The position numbers were made by a program, and so were the translations under genes. 64,000 nt of DNA, taken from Sphingobacterium spiritivorum ATCC 33861. GTDB lineage: Bacteria > Bacteroidota > Bacteroidia > Sphingobacteriales > Sphingobacteriaceae. The stretch lies in assembly GCF_000143765.1 (NCBI RefSeq), contig NZ_GL379771.1, positions 434,001-498,000 of the forward strand, written 5' to 3'. Under the pieces are notes generated by a model. The model was not told the origin of the DNA. It ran no database searches and saw only the letters and a program-made list of their open reading frames with translations. How positions within the stretch are numbered: position 1 is the first letter of the stretch; the number at the start of each line of letters is the position of its first letter. Below, piece by piece: positions 32,395 through 41,793 of the stretch.

Positions 32395-33624
32395 ATGATC
32401 AGTACAATTAAAAATTCATTGGCAATGTTAGCCGGATTGAGTCTGGCTACCGCTTCGATGACAGGATGTAGCAAATCTGACGGAGGTACTACCGAACCAC
32501 AGGATTCAAAAGCAAATTATGCTATTACGTACAGCACAACTAACGGGTATTACTTACTTCCGATAAAGGATCTGATGAGTGGTACTATATCGCCTGTAGG
32601 AAAAGGTACAGATGTAACAAGCATATTTACCTGGTCAGAAAATAAGATTCAAAAGGGTAAGTATTTCTTTCACCTTGATCCGGAAGGTTCAAAATTCGGA
32701 AAATACAATTTTGAATCCGGAGAGTTGGTTACAGAAAAAGTTGTGCCTTTTACAAAGTTTTCTTACCCATACCTGGGATGGCATACCTGGATTGATGATA
32801 ATACATTAGCATTTGGTACGCGTAACGGGGATGAATTTGCGATCATGAACGCGACAACTCTTGAAATCTTAAAAAGCGGAAAAATCCAGACGGGCACGCA
32901 GATTCCTGCAGATCACAGTATAGGTATTAATTCGGCTATTCCTCAAGGCAACAAGATACTTGTGACGCTTACGCTGAAAGATCTGAAAACAAATACCACT
33001 TTAGATAACTCATACACGGCGACAATGGATCTTAACACCTTTAATAACTTCAAGATCACAGGTACAGAAAGTCGCTCTGCTCCTATCGGTGCTATCAGAA
33101 ACGGGTATTTCCACAAATTCAGTGATGAAGGCTATACGTACCTTCTTTCTCTGCCAATGAAAATGTTAGGTGGTGGCAAACCACACTTACCGACAGCTTT
33201 CTTCCGGATCAAAAACGGAGAAACAGAATTTGATAAAAACTACTTCTTCAACACAAGCAAAAGTCTGAATGGAGATCACCAGCTTGGAGTAGCAAATCTT
33301 GGAAATGGAAAAGTGATTATTGCAAATGCCAAAGATGCTGCAAACATGGTCAAAACAAAAGATGACTGGTGGTATGCTGCAATGTGGGAGTACTATGTTG
33401 TAGATGTAAGATCGCAGCAGATCATTCGCAGACTGGACTTCCCTCCGTTGTTAAACTCTACATCTGCAGTAGTGGATAATGGAGTCGCATATATTGCGGT
33501 CAATGATCCAAAAGCGGATGCGATCTATATCTGGTCTTACGATTCTAAAACTGATAAGCTGACCAAAGGTGCTAAAGTAGATGGCGGTACAGATGATACC
33601 CCGGTATTATACAATCTGAAATAA
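32395..33624 (+). CDS. DUF4374-family lipoprotein (XusB-like), copy 2
   Basis: This 409-residue lipoprotein has a signal (TASMTGC, Cys at about 25) followed by a Ser/Asp/Gly-rich tether and a beta-propeller-like domain with recurrent Trp/Tyr strands (YPYLGWHTWIDDNTLAFGTRNGDEFAIMNATTLEIL). It lies 22 bases after the TonB receptor, the same order as XusA-XusB of Bacteroides thetaiotaomicron, where XusB captures siderophore at the cell surface. It is clearly closer to the known family than copy 1. Confidence 0.85.
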   Translation: MISTIKNSLAMLAGLSLATASMTGCSKSDGGTTEPQDSKANYAITYSTTNGYYLLPIKDLMSGTISPVGKGTDVTSIFTWSENKIQKGKYFFHLDPEGSKFGKYNFESGELVTEKVVPFTKFSYPYLGWHTWIDDNTLAFGTRNGDEFAIMNATTLEILKSGKIQTGTQIPADHSIGINSAIPQGNKILVTLTLKDLKTNTTLDNSYTATMDLNTFNNFKITGTESRSAPIGAIRNGYFHKFSDEGYTYLLSLPMKMLGGGKPHLPTAFFRIKNGETEFDKNYFFNTSKSLNGDHQLGVANLGNGKVIIANAKDAANMVKTKDDWWYAAMWEYYVVDVRSQQIIRRLDFPPLLNSTSAVVDNGVAYIAVNDPKADAIYIWSYDSKTDKLTKGAKVDGGTDDTPVLYNLK

Positions 33625-33812
33625 TCCTTTATAAATCAGGCCGGGGATCGGGCAGATTACCCCGACCTGATTATCTCCATCCTTAAGGCAGCAGTATTCA
33701 CTAAATGCAACTGCCTTTATTTTAACCTATCCAAACGTATACAAGAGTTTAAGTATTGAATCAGGAATTGTGTCCAAATTAAAATATTAACATCAATAGC
33801 ATTAACCTTCAG

Positions 33813-33839
33813 ACCGGGAGAAGTCTGTTTGCTCCCGGT
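33813..33839 (+). promoter_or_regulatory. Hairpin just upstream of the PepSY gene
   Basis: The ACCGGGAG/CTCCCGGT stem (33813-33820 with 33832-33839) ends 15 bases before the GTG start at 33855. A second, larger imperfect stem (33634-33646 with 33660-33672) lies upstream. They may reduce expression of the distal genes or mark an RNA-processing site. The 230-base gap between the lipoprotein and PepSY genes holds nothing else I can identify. Confidence 0.45.
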
Positions 33840-33854
33840 TTATAAAAGAAATAA

Positions 33855-35033
33855 GTGAAAAAAAGATTAAGTAAACTCAATGCCTGGTTACACCTTTGGT
33901 TAGGAATAGTAACCGGAATACCTGTTGTGCTCATCAGTCTGACCGGTTGTATACTGGTTTTTGAACAGGAAATCAGAATGTGGACAACAGATTATATTGC
34001 TGTAGAAGAGAAAACTGCTGACGAGCAGCTGGCTCCCTCCGTGCTGTACAAAAGTATAAAGCAAGCATTTCCTGAAAAAGAAGCGGAAAGCTTCTGGTAT
34101 AATGGACTCAATAGGTCTGTCAAAGTCAATCTGCATGATAGTGACAGTATTTTATACGTCAATCCTTACAACGCAGAAGTACTGGCAACAGCACATCATG
34201 AAGATTTCTTCCATTTTATAGACGAAGGCCATCGTCATCTGTGGTTTCCCGGTAAAATCGGAAAGAAAGTGGTCGGGTATAGTACACTTATATTCTTTTC
34301 TCTGCTTATTACAGGCATTATACTCTGGTGGCCTAAAAAATGGAATAAAAGATCTGCAAAACAAAGCTTTTTTATCAACTGGAAAGCCCGCTTCAAAAGA
34401 ATAAACTACGACCTGCATAACGTACTCGGCTTTTACTCTTTACTTCTCGCCCTGTTAATGTCTCTAACAGGATTGGTGATGAGCTTTCCTTGGATGAGAC
34501 AATCTATCGTATGGCTGAGTGGAGGTTATCCTCCAAGACCCAAAACGGAAGTTAAAAAAGCAGATGAGGGACAGAAAATAGCTTTCACACTGGAAGAGGA
34601 TCTTCAAAAAGCAGACAAGATATGGTTTACTGTACGCAAGGAGATCGCTTTACACAATAAAGAAGCTGTCATTATACACATTCCGGAAGGGGATGATAAA
34701 ACAATATACTCCTGCACCGATATGCATGCAGGCAGCTGGAGAGATCTCTCTTTTGATCGGGAGACATTAGCACTGACTCCACGGACGCAGAAAAAGATGG
34801 AAGATTCCAACAGAACAGAATGGCTGATGCGCAACAATTATGCTCTTCACACCGGATTCATCGGTGGCATGACAACCAAGATTCTGTATTTTCTGGCCAG
34901 TCTGATCTGCGCGAGTCTGCCGATAACCGGATTTTACATCTGGTGGGGCAAAAAAAGAAAAAAAACAAACACCCGCAAAGATCGTCCGGGAAAGTCGGGC
35001 AAAAGAACTAAAACAGTATTACAAGTGACCTGA
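33855..35033 (+). CDS. PepSY-associated membrane protein (XusC-like)
   Basis: This 392-residue inner-membrane protein has the PepSY-TM layout. A first helix follows LNAWLHLWLGIVTGIPVVLISLTGCILVFEQEI, then a periplasmic PepSY-like domain with FHFIDEGHRHLWFPG. Helices follow in VVGYSTLIFFSLLITGIILWWPK and LHNVLGFYSLLLALLMSLTGLVMSFPW, and a last one in ILYFLASLICASLPITGFYIWWGKK. Conserved His residues (HLWLG, HRHLW, LHNVLG, LHTG) fit haem binding. Relatives reduce ferric siderophores at the inner membrane. It starts with GTG and overlaps the next gene in TGATG. Confidence 0.9.
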   Translation: MKKRLSKLNAWLHLWLGIVTGIPVVLISLTGCILVFEQEIRMWTTDYIAVEEKTADEQLAPSVLYKSIKQAFPEKEAESFWYNGLNRSVKVNLHDSDSILYVNPYNAEVLATAHHEDFFHFIDEGHRHLWFPGKIGKKVVGYSTLIFFSLLITGIILWWPKKWNKRSAKQSFFINWKARFKRINYDLHNVLGFYSLLLALLMSLTGLVMSFPWMRQSIVWLSGGYPPRPKTEVKKADEGQKIAFTLEEDLQKADKIWFTVRKEIALHNKEAVIIHIPEGDDKTIYSCTDMHAGSWRDLSFDRETLALTPRTQKKMEDSNRTEWLMRNNYALHTGFIGGMTTKILYFLASLICASLPITGFYIWWGKKRKKTNTRKDRPGKSGKRTKTVLQVT

Positions 35034-35092
35034 TGTACTCTATATTCCAAAACATCTGGTTTGCACCACAACGAATCGCACGTATCCATATC

Positions 35093-37531
35093 ATGAGATC
35101 AATATATTTACTATTTCTAGCCGCAGCTTTACTAAAGGCTTCACCAACCTTTGCCCAATCCGGATCCAGCATCCGGGGGAAAGTGGTCGATCATACAGAA
35201 AAGACTCTTCCTTACATGACAGTCAGTCTGCATAATGCAGAGAATATTACCGAAACTGTAGTCACAGTAACCGCTAGTACCGGAACATTTATGTTTAAAA
35301 ATATTGTATCAGGAAAATATTATATCTCCATCAAGAGTCTGGCTCATCAGGATCATATAGGAAACCGCTTTAACATTACCCATCCCGGCACCAATCATGA
35401 CATGGGTGTTATCCAGCTGGTTGGCAAATCCAATGTTATGGATGAAGTAATTATTGAAAAGAAAAAGCCTCTTATTGAACAACAGATAGACAAAATGATT
35501 GTTAATGTCGAAAATTCAGCTCTCTCTGACGGAAGTTCAAGTCTCGAATTATTGAATAAAATACCGGGACTGTCCGTATCTTCCGACGGAAAAGTCAGCC
35601 TCAAAGGTAAATCCGACGCATCTGTCATGATCAATGGTAAACTTACCTATCTGTCTGCAGATCAGCTGGCCAATCTTCTTCGCAGTACTTCTTCACTGGA
35701 TGTGACCAAGATTGAAGTGATGACAAATCCTTCTTCTAAATATGAAGCAGCGGGCGAAAGCGGTATCATAAACATTGTTCTTAAAAAAGGGCTAAAACAA
35801 GGATTTAACGGCACATTAAATCTCAACGGAGGGGCAGGAAGAGGTACACAGCTCGGCGGAAGTATCAACCTGAATTACCGCACCTCCAACACAAACTTTT
35901 TTGCCATCTACAATCAGTACTACCAAAATCTGGAAAACAGAATGGAACTGACACGTTATCTGCTGGACAATACTTCCGGTAAACCTGAATTTATTTCGAA
36001 ACAGACCAACCTGGAAAAACCAAAGTTGAGATCCAACAATTTCCGTGTCGGAGCTGACTTTATATTATCTCCTAAAAACAGCATTGGTTTTCTGATCAAC
36101 GGTGGATTTGGCAAATTTCCAAAGTACGAGCCTACACAAAATGATTTCAGCAATGCGGCCACACAAAAGCTCTTATGGCGGGCGAATACCGTGACAGAAG
36201 GAAGGGAACGTTGGGAAGACATGTTGTACAATATCAATTATGTACACAAGTTTGATGAAAATGGTCATCAGTTGACAATAGATCTGGACCATGTATATCA
36301 TTATTCAAAGATGGATCAATCCCTCTTAACCACTTATACCAACGAAGCACAGGAACAGATACGTCCGCTATCTGGTCGGATTGGGGATATTCCTTCCAGG
36401 AATAAGGTATATGTCGGAAAATTAGATTATACTTTACCATTTGAAAATGGGTTGAAGTTTGAAGCCGGATATAAAGGAAGTCTCGTAAAAACAGAAAATG
36501 ATCTGCGCTATGACACTCTTCAGCAGGATCAATATGTACCGGATCTGAAAACCAGCAATCATTTTATTTATCATGAAAGTATTCAGGCAGCATATGTCAA
36601 TGTAAATAAAGAATGGGGAAAATTTAACACACAAATAGGTCTGCGTGGAGAATATACAGATACAAAGGGGGAACAGTTAACAACAAATGAGACATTCACT
36701 AAAAATTATTTTAACCTGTTTCCATCTGTTTTTTTAACCTATTCCATTAATGACCAGCATAAAATGCAGGCTAATTACAGCAGACGTGTAAAACGACCTT
36801 CTTTTTGGGATATGAATCCATTCAGAGTATACACAGATCCATTTTCATATTATGAAGGTAATTCTAAACTAAATCCTTCTTTTGCCAATTCATTTGAGTT
36901 AGGGTATACGCTTTTAAGAAAATATATCCTGACTGCAAATTACAGCCATTCTGAAGATGTAGTGAACGAAATCGTAGGTCGTGATCCATCCGAACCTAAC
37001 ACGGTCTTTGAGCGCCCGGCAAACCTCGGAACATTTACGAATATGGGGGTATCACTGACTGTACCCTTACAACTTACCAAATGGTGGACTGCTACTTATT
37101 TTGGTAACTTTTACCGCAATAAATATGAACTTCCTATGGGCGAATCTTTAAGTATAAGAGCCGGGAATACATTAGCATTTAACGGACAAAACACCTTTTC
37201 GTTGCTGCACAACTGGAGGTTTGAGCTTGGCGGAAATTATATTTCGGGTATGACAGTCGGTGTACACGAATTAAAAAGCTACGGTGTGGTATACACAGGT
37301 ATACAGAAAAACTTTCTACAGAATAAAGCGATGTTGAAGCTGGTGATTAATGATATCTTCATGACCAACCAACGTCGTTACGAAACGAATTATACGGACA
37401 TCCGTACCTTCGGAAAAATCAACCGGGACAGCCGTTCTGCCTTGCTGACCTTTACTTACCGCTTTGGAGGAGATTTTTCTTCCGGAAAAGACAGAAGTAC
37501 AGGAAGTGAGGATATCAAAAACAGACTGTAA
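35093..37531 (+). CDS. Outer-membrane beta-barrel protein, TonB-receptor-like
   Basis: This protein of about 812 residues has a signal peptide (IYLLFLAAALLKASPTFAQ), a CarboxypepD_reg-like domain and a plug-like domain (LELLNKIPGLSVSSDGKVSLKGKSDASVMINGKLTYLS, then NPSSKYEAAGESGIINIVLKKG). A barrel of the OMP_b-brl_3 type follows. I prefer the ATG at 35093, which begins right at the signal peptide. The frame extends to an ATG at 35033 that overlaps the PepSY stop codon, and this could be used for coupling. It may be a second ferric-siderophore receptor. Confidence 0.8.
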   Translation: MRSIYLLFLAAALLKASPTFAQSGSSIRGKVVDHTEKTLPYMTVSLHNAENITETVVTVTASTGTFMFKNIVSGKYYISIKSLAHQDHIGNRFNITHPGTNHDMGVIQLVGKSNVMDEVIIEKKKPLIEQQIDKMIVNVENSALSDGSSSLELLNKIPGLSVSSDGKVSLKGKSDASVMINGKLTYLSADQLANLLRSTSSLDVTKIEVMTNPSSKYEAAGESGIINIVLKKGLKQGFNGTLNLNGGAGRGTQLGGSINLNYRTSNTNFFAIYNQYYQNLENRMELTRYLLDNTSGKPEFISKQTNLEKPKLRSNNFRVGADFILSPKNSIGFLINGGFGKFPKYEPTQNDFSNAATQKLLWRANTVTEGRERWEDMLYNINYVHKFDENGHQLTIDLDHVYHYSKMDQSLLTTYTNEAQEQIRPLSGRIGDIPSRNKVYVGKLDYTLPFENGLKFEAGYKGSLVKTENDLRYDTLQQDQYVPDLKTSNHFIYHESIQAAYVNVNKEWGKFNTQIGLRGEYTDTKGEQLTTNETFTKNYFNLFPSVFLTYSINDQHKMQANYSRRVKRPSFWDMNPFRVYTDPFSYYEGNSKLNPSFANSFELGYTLLRKYILTANYSHSEDVVNEIVGRDPSEPNTVFERPANLGTFTNMGVSLTVPLQLTKWWTATYFGNFYRNKYELPMGESLSIRAGNTLAFNGQNTFSLLHNWRFELGGNYISGMTVGVHELKSYGVVYTGIQKNFLQNKAMLKLVINDIFMTNQRRYETNYTDIRTFGKINRDSRSALLTFTYRFGGDFSSGKDRSTGSEDIKNRL

Positions 37532-37550
37532 ACAAACAAAATAATAACAT

Positions 37551-37606
37551 AGCACCGACAATAAAGATGGTTTTGCAAATCATCTTTATTGTCGGTGCTT
37601 TTTTTG
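37551..37606 (+). terminator. Strong terminator ending the siderophore locus
   Basis: A 19-bp perfect stem (37551-37569 with 37581-37599) is followed by a run of T residues. Confidence 0.95.
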
Positions 37607-37689
37607 TTTTACACTACTATACTAAAATCCTGTTACTGGTCGTATCACTAAGGGTATCATCACTTTTACGTTAGAAATTTAAAATTGCG

Positions 37690-37697
37690 TATCTTTG
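37690..37697 (+). promoter_or_regulatory. -7 element for dusB
   Basis: TATCTTTG matches TAnnTTTG and ends 16 bases before the ATG at 37714. Confidence 0.5.
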
Positions 37698-37713
37698 GAA
37701 AAATTTTCAAAAG

Positions 37714-38709
37714 ATGTCTGTCAAGATTGGTGATCATATTGATTTAGGTAACTTTCCGTTATTATTAGCTCCCATGGAAGACGTGAGTGATCCTCCCTTC
37801 CGTTATGTCTGTAAGCAAAATGGAGTAGATATGATGTATACGGAATTTATCTCTTCTGAAGGGCTGATCCGCGATGCGGCCAAGTCCAGACAGAAGCTGG
37901 ATATTTTTGAATATGAGCGACCTATCGGTATCCAGATCTTTGGATCAGAAATCGAACATATGCGTCAATCTTCCGAAATATGTTCATTGGCAAACCCTGA
38001 CCTGATAGATATTAACTATGGTTGTCCTGTTAAAAATGTAGTCTGTAAAGGAGCCGGTTCCAGTCTGCTTCAGGATGTAGATAAGATGGTGGCCATGACA
38101 AAGGCAGTAGTGGAAGCTACTCACCTTCCGGTGACTGTCAAGACCCGCCTGGGATGGGACGATAATACCAAGAATGTATACGAAGTCGCTGAACGTCTTC
38201 AGGATGTAGGCATCAAAGCCCTTTCTATTCACGGGCGTACACGCGCGCAGATGTACAAAGGACAGGCAGACTGGTCTATGATCAGAGATGTAAAACGCAA
38301 TCCGCGTATCAAGATCCCGATTTTCGGAAACGGAGATATAGATTCTGTAGAAAAAGCTGCTGCCTGGAGACAAGAGTTTGAAGTAGACGGTATCATGATA
38401 GGACGGGCTTCTATCGGATATCCTTGGATATTCAGAGAAATCAAGCATTTCTTTGAAACCGGACAACGGTTAGAGGGACCTACAATTGTGGAACGTGTGG
38501 AGGTATGTCGCACCCACCTTACCAAATCTATTGAATGGAAAGGTGAAAAAACAGGTATTTTTGAAATGCGCAGACACTACGCCAATTATTTTAAAGGTAT
38601 TCCTAATTTTAAAGAATACAGAATGAAACTAGTGGGACTGCAGTCGCATCATGAAATTCATGAGGTGCTGGATGAGATCCAACATCAGTTTACAGAGGAA
38701 ATTATTTAA
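37714..38709 (+). CDS. dusB: tRNA-dihydrouridine synthase
   Basis: This FMN-dependent enzyme reduces uridine to dihydrouridine in tRNA. The 331 residues have the N-terminal barrel opening LLAPMEDVSDPPFR, the catalytic segment INYGCPVKNVVCKGAGSSLLQD (active-site Cys), VKTRLGWDD, IHGRTRAQMYKGQADW and IPIFGNGDID ... DGIMIGRASIGYPWIF. The profile is DusB-like. It stands alone with its own promoter element and is convergent with the flippase operon. Confidence 0.93.
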   Translation: MSVKIGDHIDLGNFPLLLAPMEDVSDPPFRYVCKQNGVDMMYTEFISSEGLIRDAAKSRQKLDIFEYERPIGIQIFGSEIEHMRQSSEICSLANPDLIDINYGCPVKNVVCKGAGSSLLQDVDKMVAMTKAVVEATHLPVTVKTRLGWDDNTKNVYEVAERLQDVGIKALSIHGRTRAQMYKGQADWSMIRDVKRNPRIKIPIFGNGDIDSVEKAAAWRQEFEVDGIMIGRASIGYPWIFREIKHFFETGQRLEGPTIVERVEVCRTHLTKSIEWKGEKTGIFEMRRHYANYFKGIPNFKEYRMKLVGLQSHHEIHEVLDEIQHQFTEEII

Positions 38710-38724
38710 TCCGTATCCGGGAAA

Positions 38725-38787
38725 CAGACGAACCTCTCCTTCCTCTTCCGACGAGTCGGAACAGGTTCTCTTAAAAAAGGAGAGGGA
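38725..38787. terminator. Nested inverted repeats between convergent genes
   Basis: Between dusB (ending 38709) and the flippase gene (ending 38795) lies an outer pair CCTCTCCTT / AAGGAGAGG enclosing a perfect TTCCGAC-ga-GTCGGAA hairpin. Two competing stems are possible. A bidirectional terminator is the simplest role; T-runs are short. Confidence 0.5.
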
Positions 38788-38794
38788 AATATTC

Positions 38795-40291
38795 TCATCG
38801 TTTCAGAACAGCTCTTATTTTCTTGCGCTCTGCAATAAAAATACCGGCCAGAAATACCGCAAACAGTGCATTACCAATAATCAGATTGCGGTCGAATACA
38901 AAATTAGACAGATACGTAATTCCGGCACCTATCAGCATATATATCAGCATTTTCCCGACTTTATAAGGTATAGGATAATTTTTCTGTCCCCAGATATAAG
39001 ACAGGATTACCATAGAGGCATAAGCCAGAAAAGTAACAAAGGCTGCTCCTGCATAGCTGTACCTGGGAATCAGAAAATAATTGGCAACAACCGTAATCAA
39101 TGCTCCTATTCCTGAAATATAAAGTGCATATCTCGTCTGATCAGACAGCTTGTACCATACAGACAGATTCATATATATACCGAGAAGCACGTAATTAAAC
39201 AGCAGCAATGGAACAATAAACAGTCCCGACCAGAAAATTTCACGATGGGCAGCGTCTCCCTTGATAAAAAATTTGAGCCATTCTATATTAGCAGATATAC
39301 CCACCATCACGATCATCATCGCAATGACCAGATATTCCATTATAAAAGCATAGGTAGACCGCGCATTAGCATTCTTTGAATACGAAAAGAAAAATGGTTC
39401 TGCTCCCAGCCGGAATGCCTGTACAAAGATACTCAGGAACATCGCCAGTTTGGATACAGCTCCATATATACCATTATCCCGATCTCCGATTTCTTTTGGG
39501 AGATACATCGGCATTACGATCTTATCCAGATTCTCATTGATAATAAAAGAGATATTGGCAATCAGGATCGGGAAGCTATAGGAAAGCATGCTTTTGATTA
39601 ATTTCCTGTCCGGTTGAAAGCTAAATTGTGTCATTTCCGGCAACAACAGAATAAGAGTCAGCACACTTGCTACCAGATTAGAGATAAATACGTATCCGAT
39701 CCAGCCATCGTTAAACCATCCGGCAAACCAGTCTCCGACGGCTCCTCCATCTGATATTATTACAGGAACGATCAGAATAAAAAAGAGGTTAAGCCCTATC
39801 ATGGTCAGGATATTGACCAGTTTGATGATAGCAAAGCGAATAGGTCGCCCCTGAGACCGGAGTTTGGCAAAAGGCACAACGGCAAGTGCATCAGCCGTCA
39901 GAATAATGGCAAAATATTGAATATATTGCTGGTAGTCCCGATCAAACTGTCCTTTATTAAGCAGGGCGGAAATCTGCCCCGAGAATATATTTGCACTGAT
40001 GAGAAACAACAGTGCGAAAAAAGCGATAACAATAAAGCTGTTATTAAACACCCTTTGTTTATCCTTATCTTCTACTTTCTGAAGGTAACGAAAATAGGTC
40101 GTCTCCATTCCGAATGCCAGTACAGCATTGATCATAGAGGCCCAGGCATACATATTCGTAAATATTCCATATGCTGCTGGCGGATATTTACTGACATACA
40201 GCGGGGTCATGATGAAGTAGAGTAACCTCGAGAAGATGGTACTCAATCCATAAATCATCGTTTGACCGGCAAATTTTTTGAGAACTGACAA
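38795..40291 (-). CDS. Polysaccharide/lipid flippase (MOP superfamily)
   Basis: This integral membrane protein of about 498 residues has 12-14 hydrophobic helices. Its N-terminus (KKFAGQTMIYGLSTIFSRLLYFIMTPLYVSKYPPAAYGIFTNMYAW) is typical of Wzx-like oligosaccharide flippases. It probably moves lipid-linked sugars across the inner membrane. The first possible start is a TTG at 40291; an in-frame ATG at 40258 would cut into the first amphipathic segment, so I prefer the TTG with some doubt. No glycosyltransferases are nearby. It follows acylphosphatase by 11 bases. Confidence 0.85.
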   Translation of the reverse strand: MSVLKKFAGQTMIYGLSTIFSRLLYFIMTPLYVSKYPPAAYGIFTNMYAWASMINAVLAFGMETTYFRYLQKVEDKDKQRVFNNSFIVIAFFALLFLISANIFSGQISALLNKGQFDRDYQQYIQYFAIILTADALAVVPFAKLRSQGRPIRFAIIKLVNILTMIGLNLFFILIVPVIISDGGAVGDWFAGWFNDGWIGYVFISNLVASVLTLILLLPEMTQFSFQPDRKLIKSMLSYSFPILIANISFIINENLDKIVMPMYLPKEIGDRDNGIYGAVSKLAMFLSIFVQAFRLGAEPFFFSYSKNANARSTYAFIMEYLVIAMMIVMVGISANIEWLKFFIKGDAAHREIFWSGLFIVPLLLFNYVLLGIYMNLSVWYKLSDQTRYALYISGIGALITVVANYFLIPRYSYAGAAFVTFLAYASMVILSYIWGQKNYPIPYKVGKMLIYMLIGAGITYLSNFVFDRNLIIGNALFAVFLAGIFIAERKKIRAVLKR

Positions 40292-40302
40292 CGATCTAAG
40301 TT

Positions 40303-40584
40303 TTAATGACTGACTTTCTTTAATACTTCAAAATTCCTGAAGCCTTTCCACTCGCCATCTGTTGCGGAGACTTCCGCAACTTCTGCTCTTTCGGGTCCTT
40401 CTTCACAAAACTCAAGTAAAGACGCTAAAGCAAAGTCATCCCCTTCGGCTTCTATATATACAGATCCGTCAGGCAAGTTACTCACAAAGCCCTTTACCCC
40501 TAATTGATCAGCGACCGCCTTAGTCGTAAGTCTAAAATAAACCCCCTGTACTTTTCCCCTAACAGAAATATTCCAATGTTTCAT
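40303..40584 (-). CDS. acyP: Acylphosphatase
   Basis: This small enzyme of 93 residues hydrolyses carboxyl-phosphate bonds. The active-site Arg is in VRGKVQGVYFRLTTKAVADQLG and the catalytic Asn in VKGFVSNLPDGSVYIEAEG, both conserved. The gene lies between an amidohydrolase gene (36 bases upstream) and the flippase gene (11 bases downstream), so the three probably form one transcript. Confidence 0.95.
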   Translation of the reverse strand: MKHWNISVRGKVQGVYFRLTTKAVADQLGVKGFVSNLPDGSVYIEAEGDDFALASLLEFCEEGPERAEVAEVSATDGEWKGFRNFEVLKKVSH

Positions 40585-40620
40585 ATCAGAAACAAAAGTA
40601 CAGAAGATTTTGAGGAATTG

Positions 40621-41793
40621 CTACGCTATTCGTTGAACAGTTACATTGGAAGTCAATCTCAGGTTTTCCATTCCTTCCAACAGGATCAACCCCGGTTTTT
40701 TACCTACTTCCAAAGAACCCAGCTTATCATCAAAATTCAGGAACTCCGCTCCGTTAATAGTTGCCCAATTAATTGTCTTCGTAAATTCCAATGCAGGAAA
40801 AGCCTCATGTAAAACTTTTAACTCCTCCAGAATATCCAGTGTATCGTTGGAAGCAAAGCTATCTGTACCCAACACAATTTTCTGATCATCATTGACAAAA
40901 TTCATCACTTTAGGCAATGCTCCTTCAATGTACAGATTTGCCTTCGGACAAAAACACCATACAACTTCACGATCCATACGACGTACGAAGTCCAGATCTT
41001 TCAGGGAGGTATAGGTATTGTGCACCAGCATCAGTTTGTTACGGACAGGAAGATTCGGAAGATACGACTGGATCGAATTGCGGGCCTGTGCCTTGAAATC
41101 AGCAATATTATATCCGATCTGCTCGTAAAATTTCAGAAACTCACCTTGCTTATAACGGAAAAGTTTATTCTCCGCTTCACTCTCCTGATTGTGAATACTG
41201 ATAAGGCTATCACCCGTGGTAAGTTTTTTGAAAGCTTTTAGCAGTAATTTGGAGCAAGAGTAAGGTGCATGTGGCGTAATTGAAGAGTGCGTGTCATTAA
41301 AATGGTATCTTGTTTCCTGTGCCTCTTCGAGCCGGGATTCCACCTGTTCCTTGTTTAATCCCATTGCTTCGACGAAGGTGTGATATTTAATACTGCTTCG
41401 TTCCTTTACAGCTGCGGAAAAAGAAGTATTGACATGATCACCTACAGCCTGGATACCATTGTCATACATCAGCTTGTCAGCTTTCTCAATGTGTTTAACA
41501 ACTGTCTTTTCATTTTCTTTTCTCGATGACATCACCGCACTGATAAACTGGGGAAGGCCAGTGCGCTGCGCAATCGCGCCCTTAAGATAAGACAATTCAA
41601 TGTGGCAGTGGGCATTAATAAACCCCGGTATCAAGACTCCATTTAACAATTCGATCTTTTTACCAACCAATTCTACAGCATCATTGGCATACACCCCTTG
41701 AATCACCCCGGAGGCGTCAATAGCAACGACACCCCGCTTAATAGGCAGATTAGTAATCGGCAATACGTAATCGCCGGAATAATATTTAACCAT
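40621..41793 (-). CDS. Amidohydrolase (aminofutalosine/SAH deaminase-like)
   Basis: This 390-residue metal-dependent hydrolase has the barrel signatures INAHCHIELSYLKG (first metal His pair), ITPHAPYSCS, SIHNQESE and LGTDSFASNDTLDIL (metal Asp). This pattern fits the SAH/adenosine/aminodeoxyfutalosine deaminase branch of the amidohydrolase superfamily. A role in menaquinone synthesis by the futalosine route is possible but not shown; no mqn gene is nearby. It starts at an ATG. Confidence 0.85.
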   Translation of the reverse strand: MVKYYSGDYVLPITNLPIKRGVVAIDASGVIQGVYANDAVELVGKKIELLNGVLIPGFINAHCHIELSYLKGAIAQRTGLPQFISAVMSSRKENEKTVVKHIEKADKLMYDNGIQAVGDHVNTSFSAAVKERSSIKYHTFVEAMGLNKEQVESRLEEAQETRYHFNDTHSSITPHAPYSCSKLLLKAFKKLTTGDSLISIHNQESEAENKLFRYKQGEFLKFYEQIGYNIADFKAQARNSIQSYLPNLPVRNKLMLVHNTYTSLKDLDFVRRMDREVVWCFCPKANLYIEGALPKVMNFVNDDQKIVLGTDSFASNDTLDILEELKVLHEAFPALEFTKTINWATINGAEFLNFDDKLGSLEVGKKPGLILLEGMENLRLTSNVTVQRIA

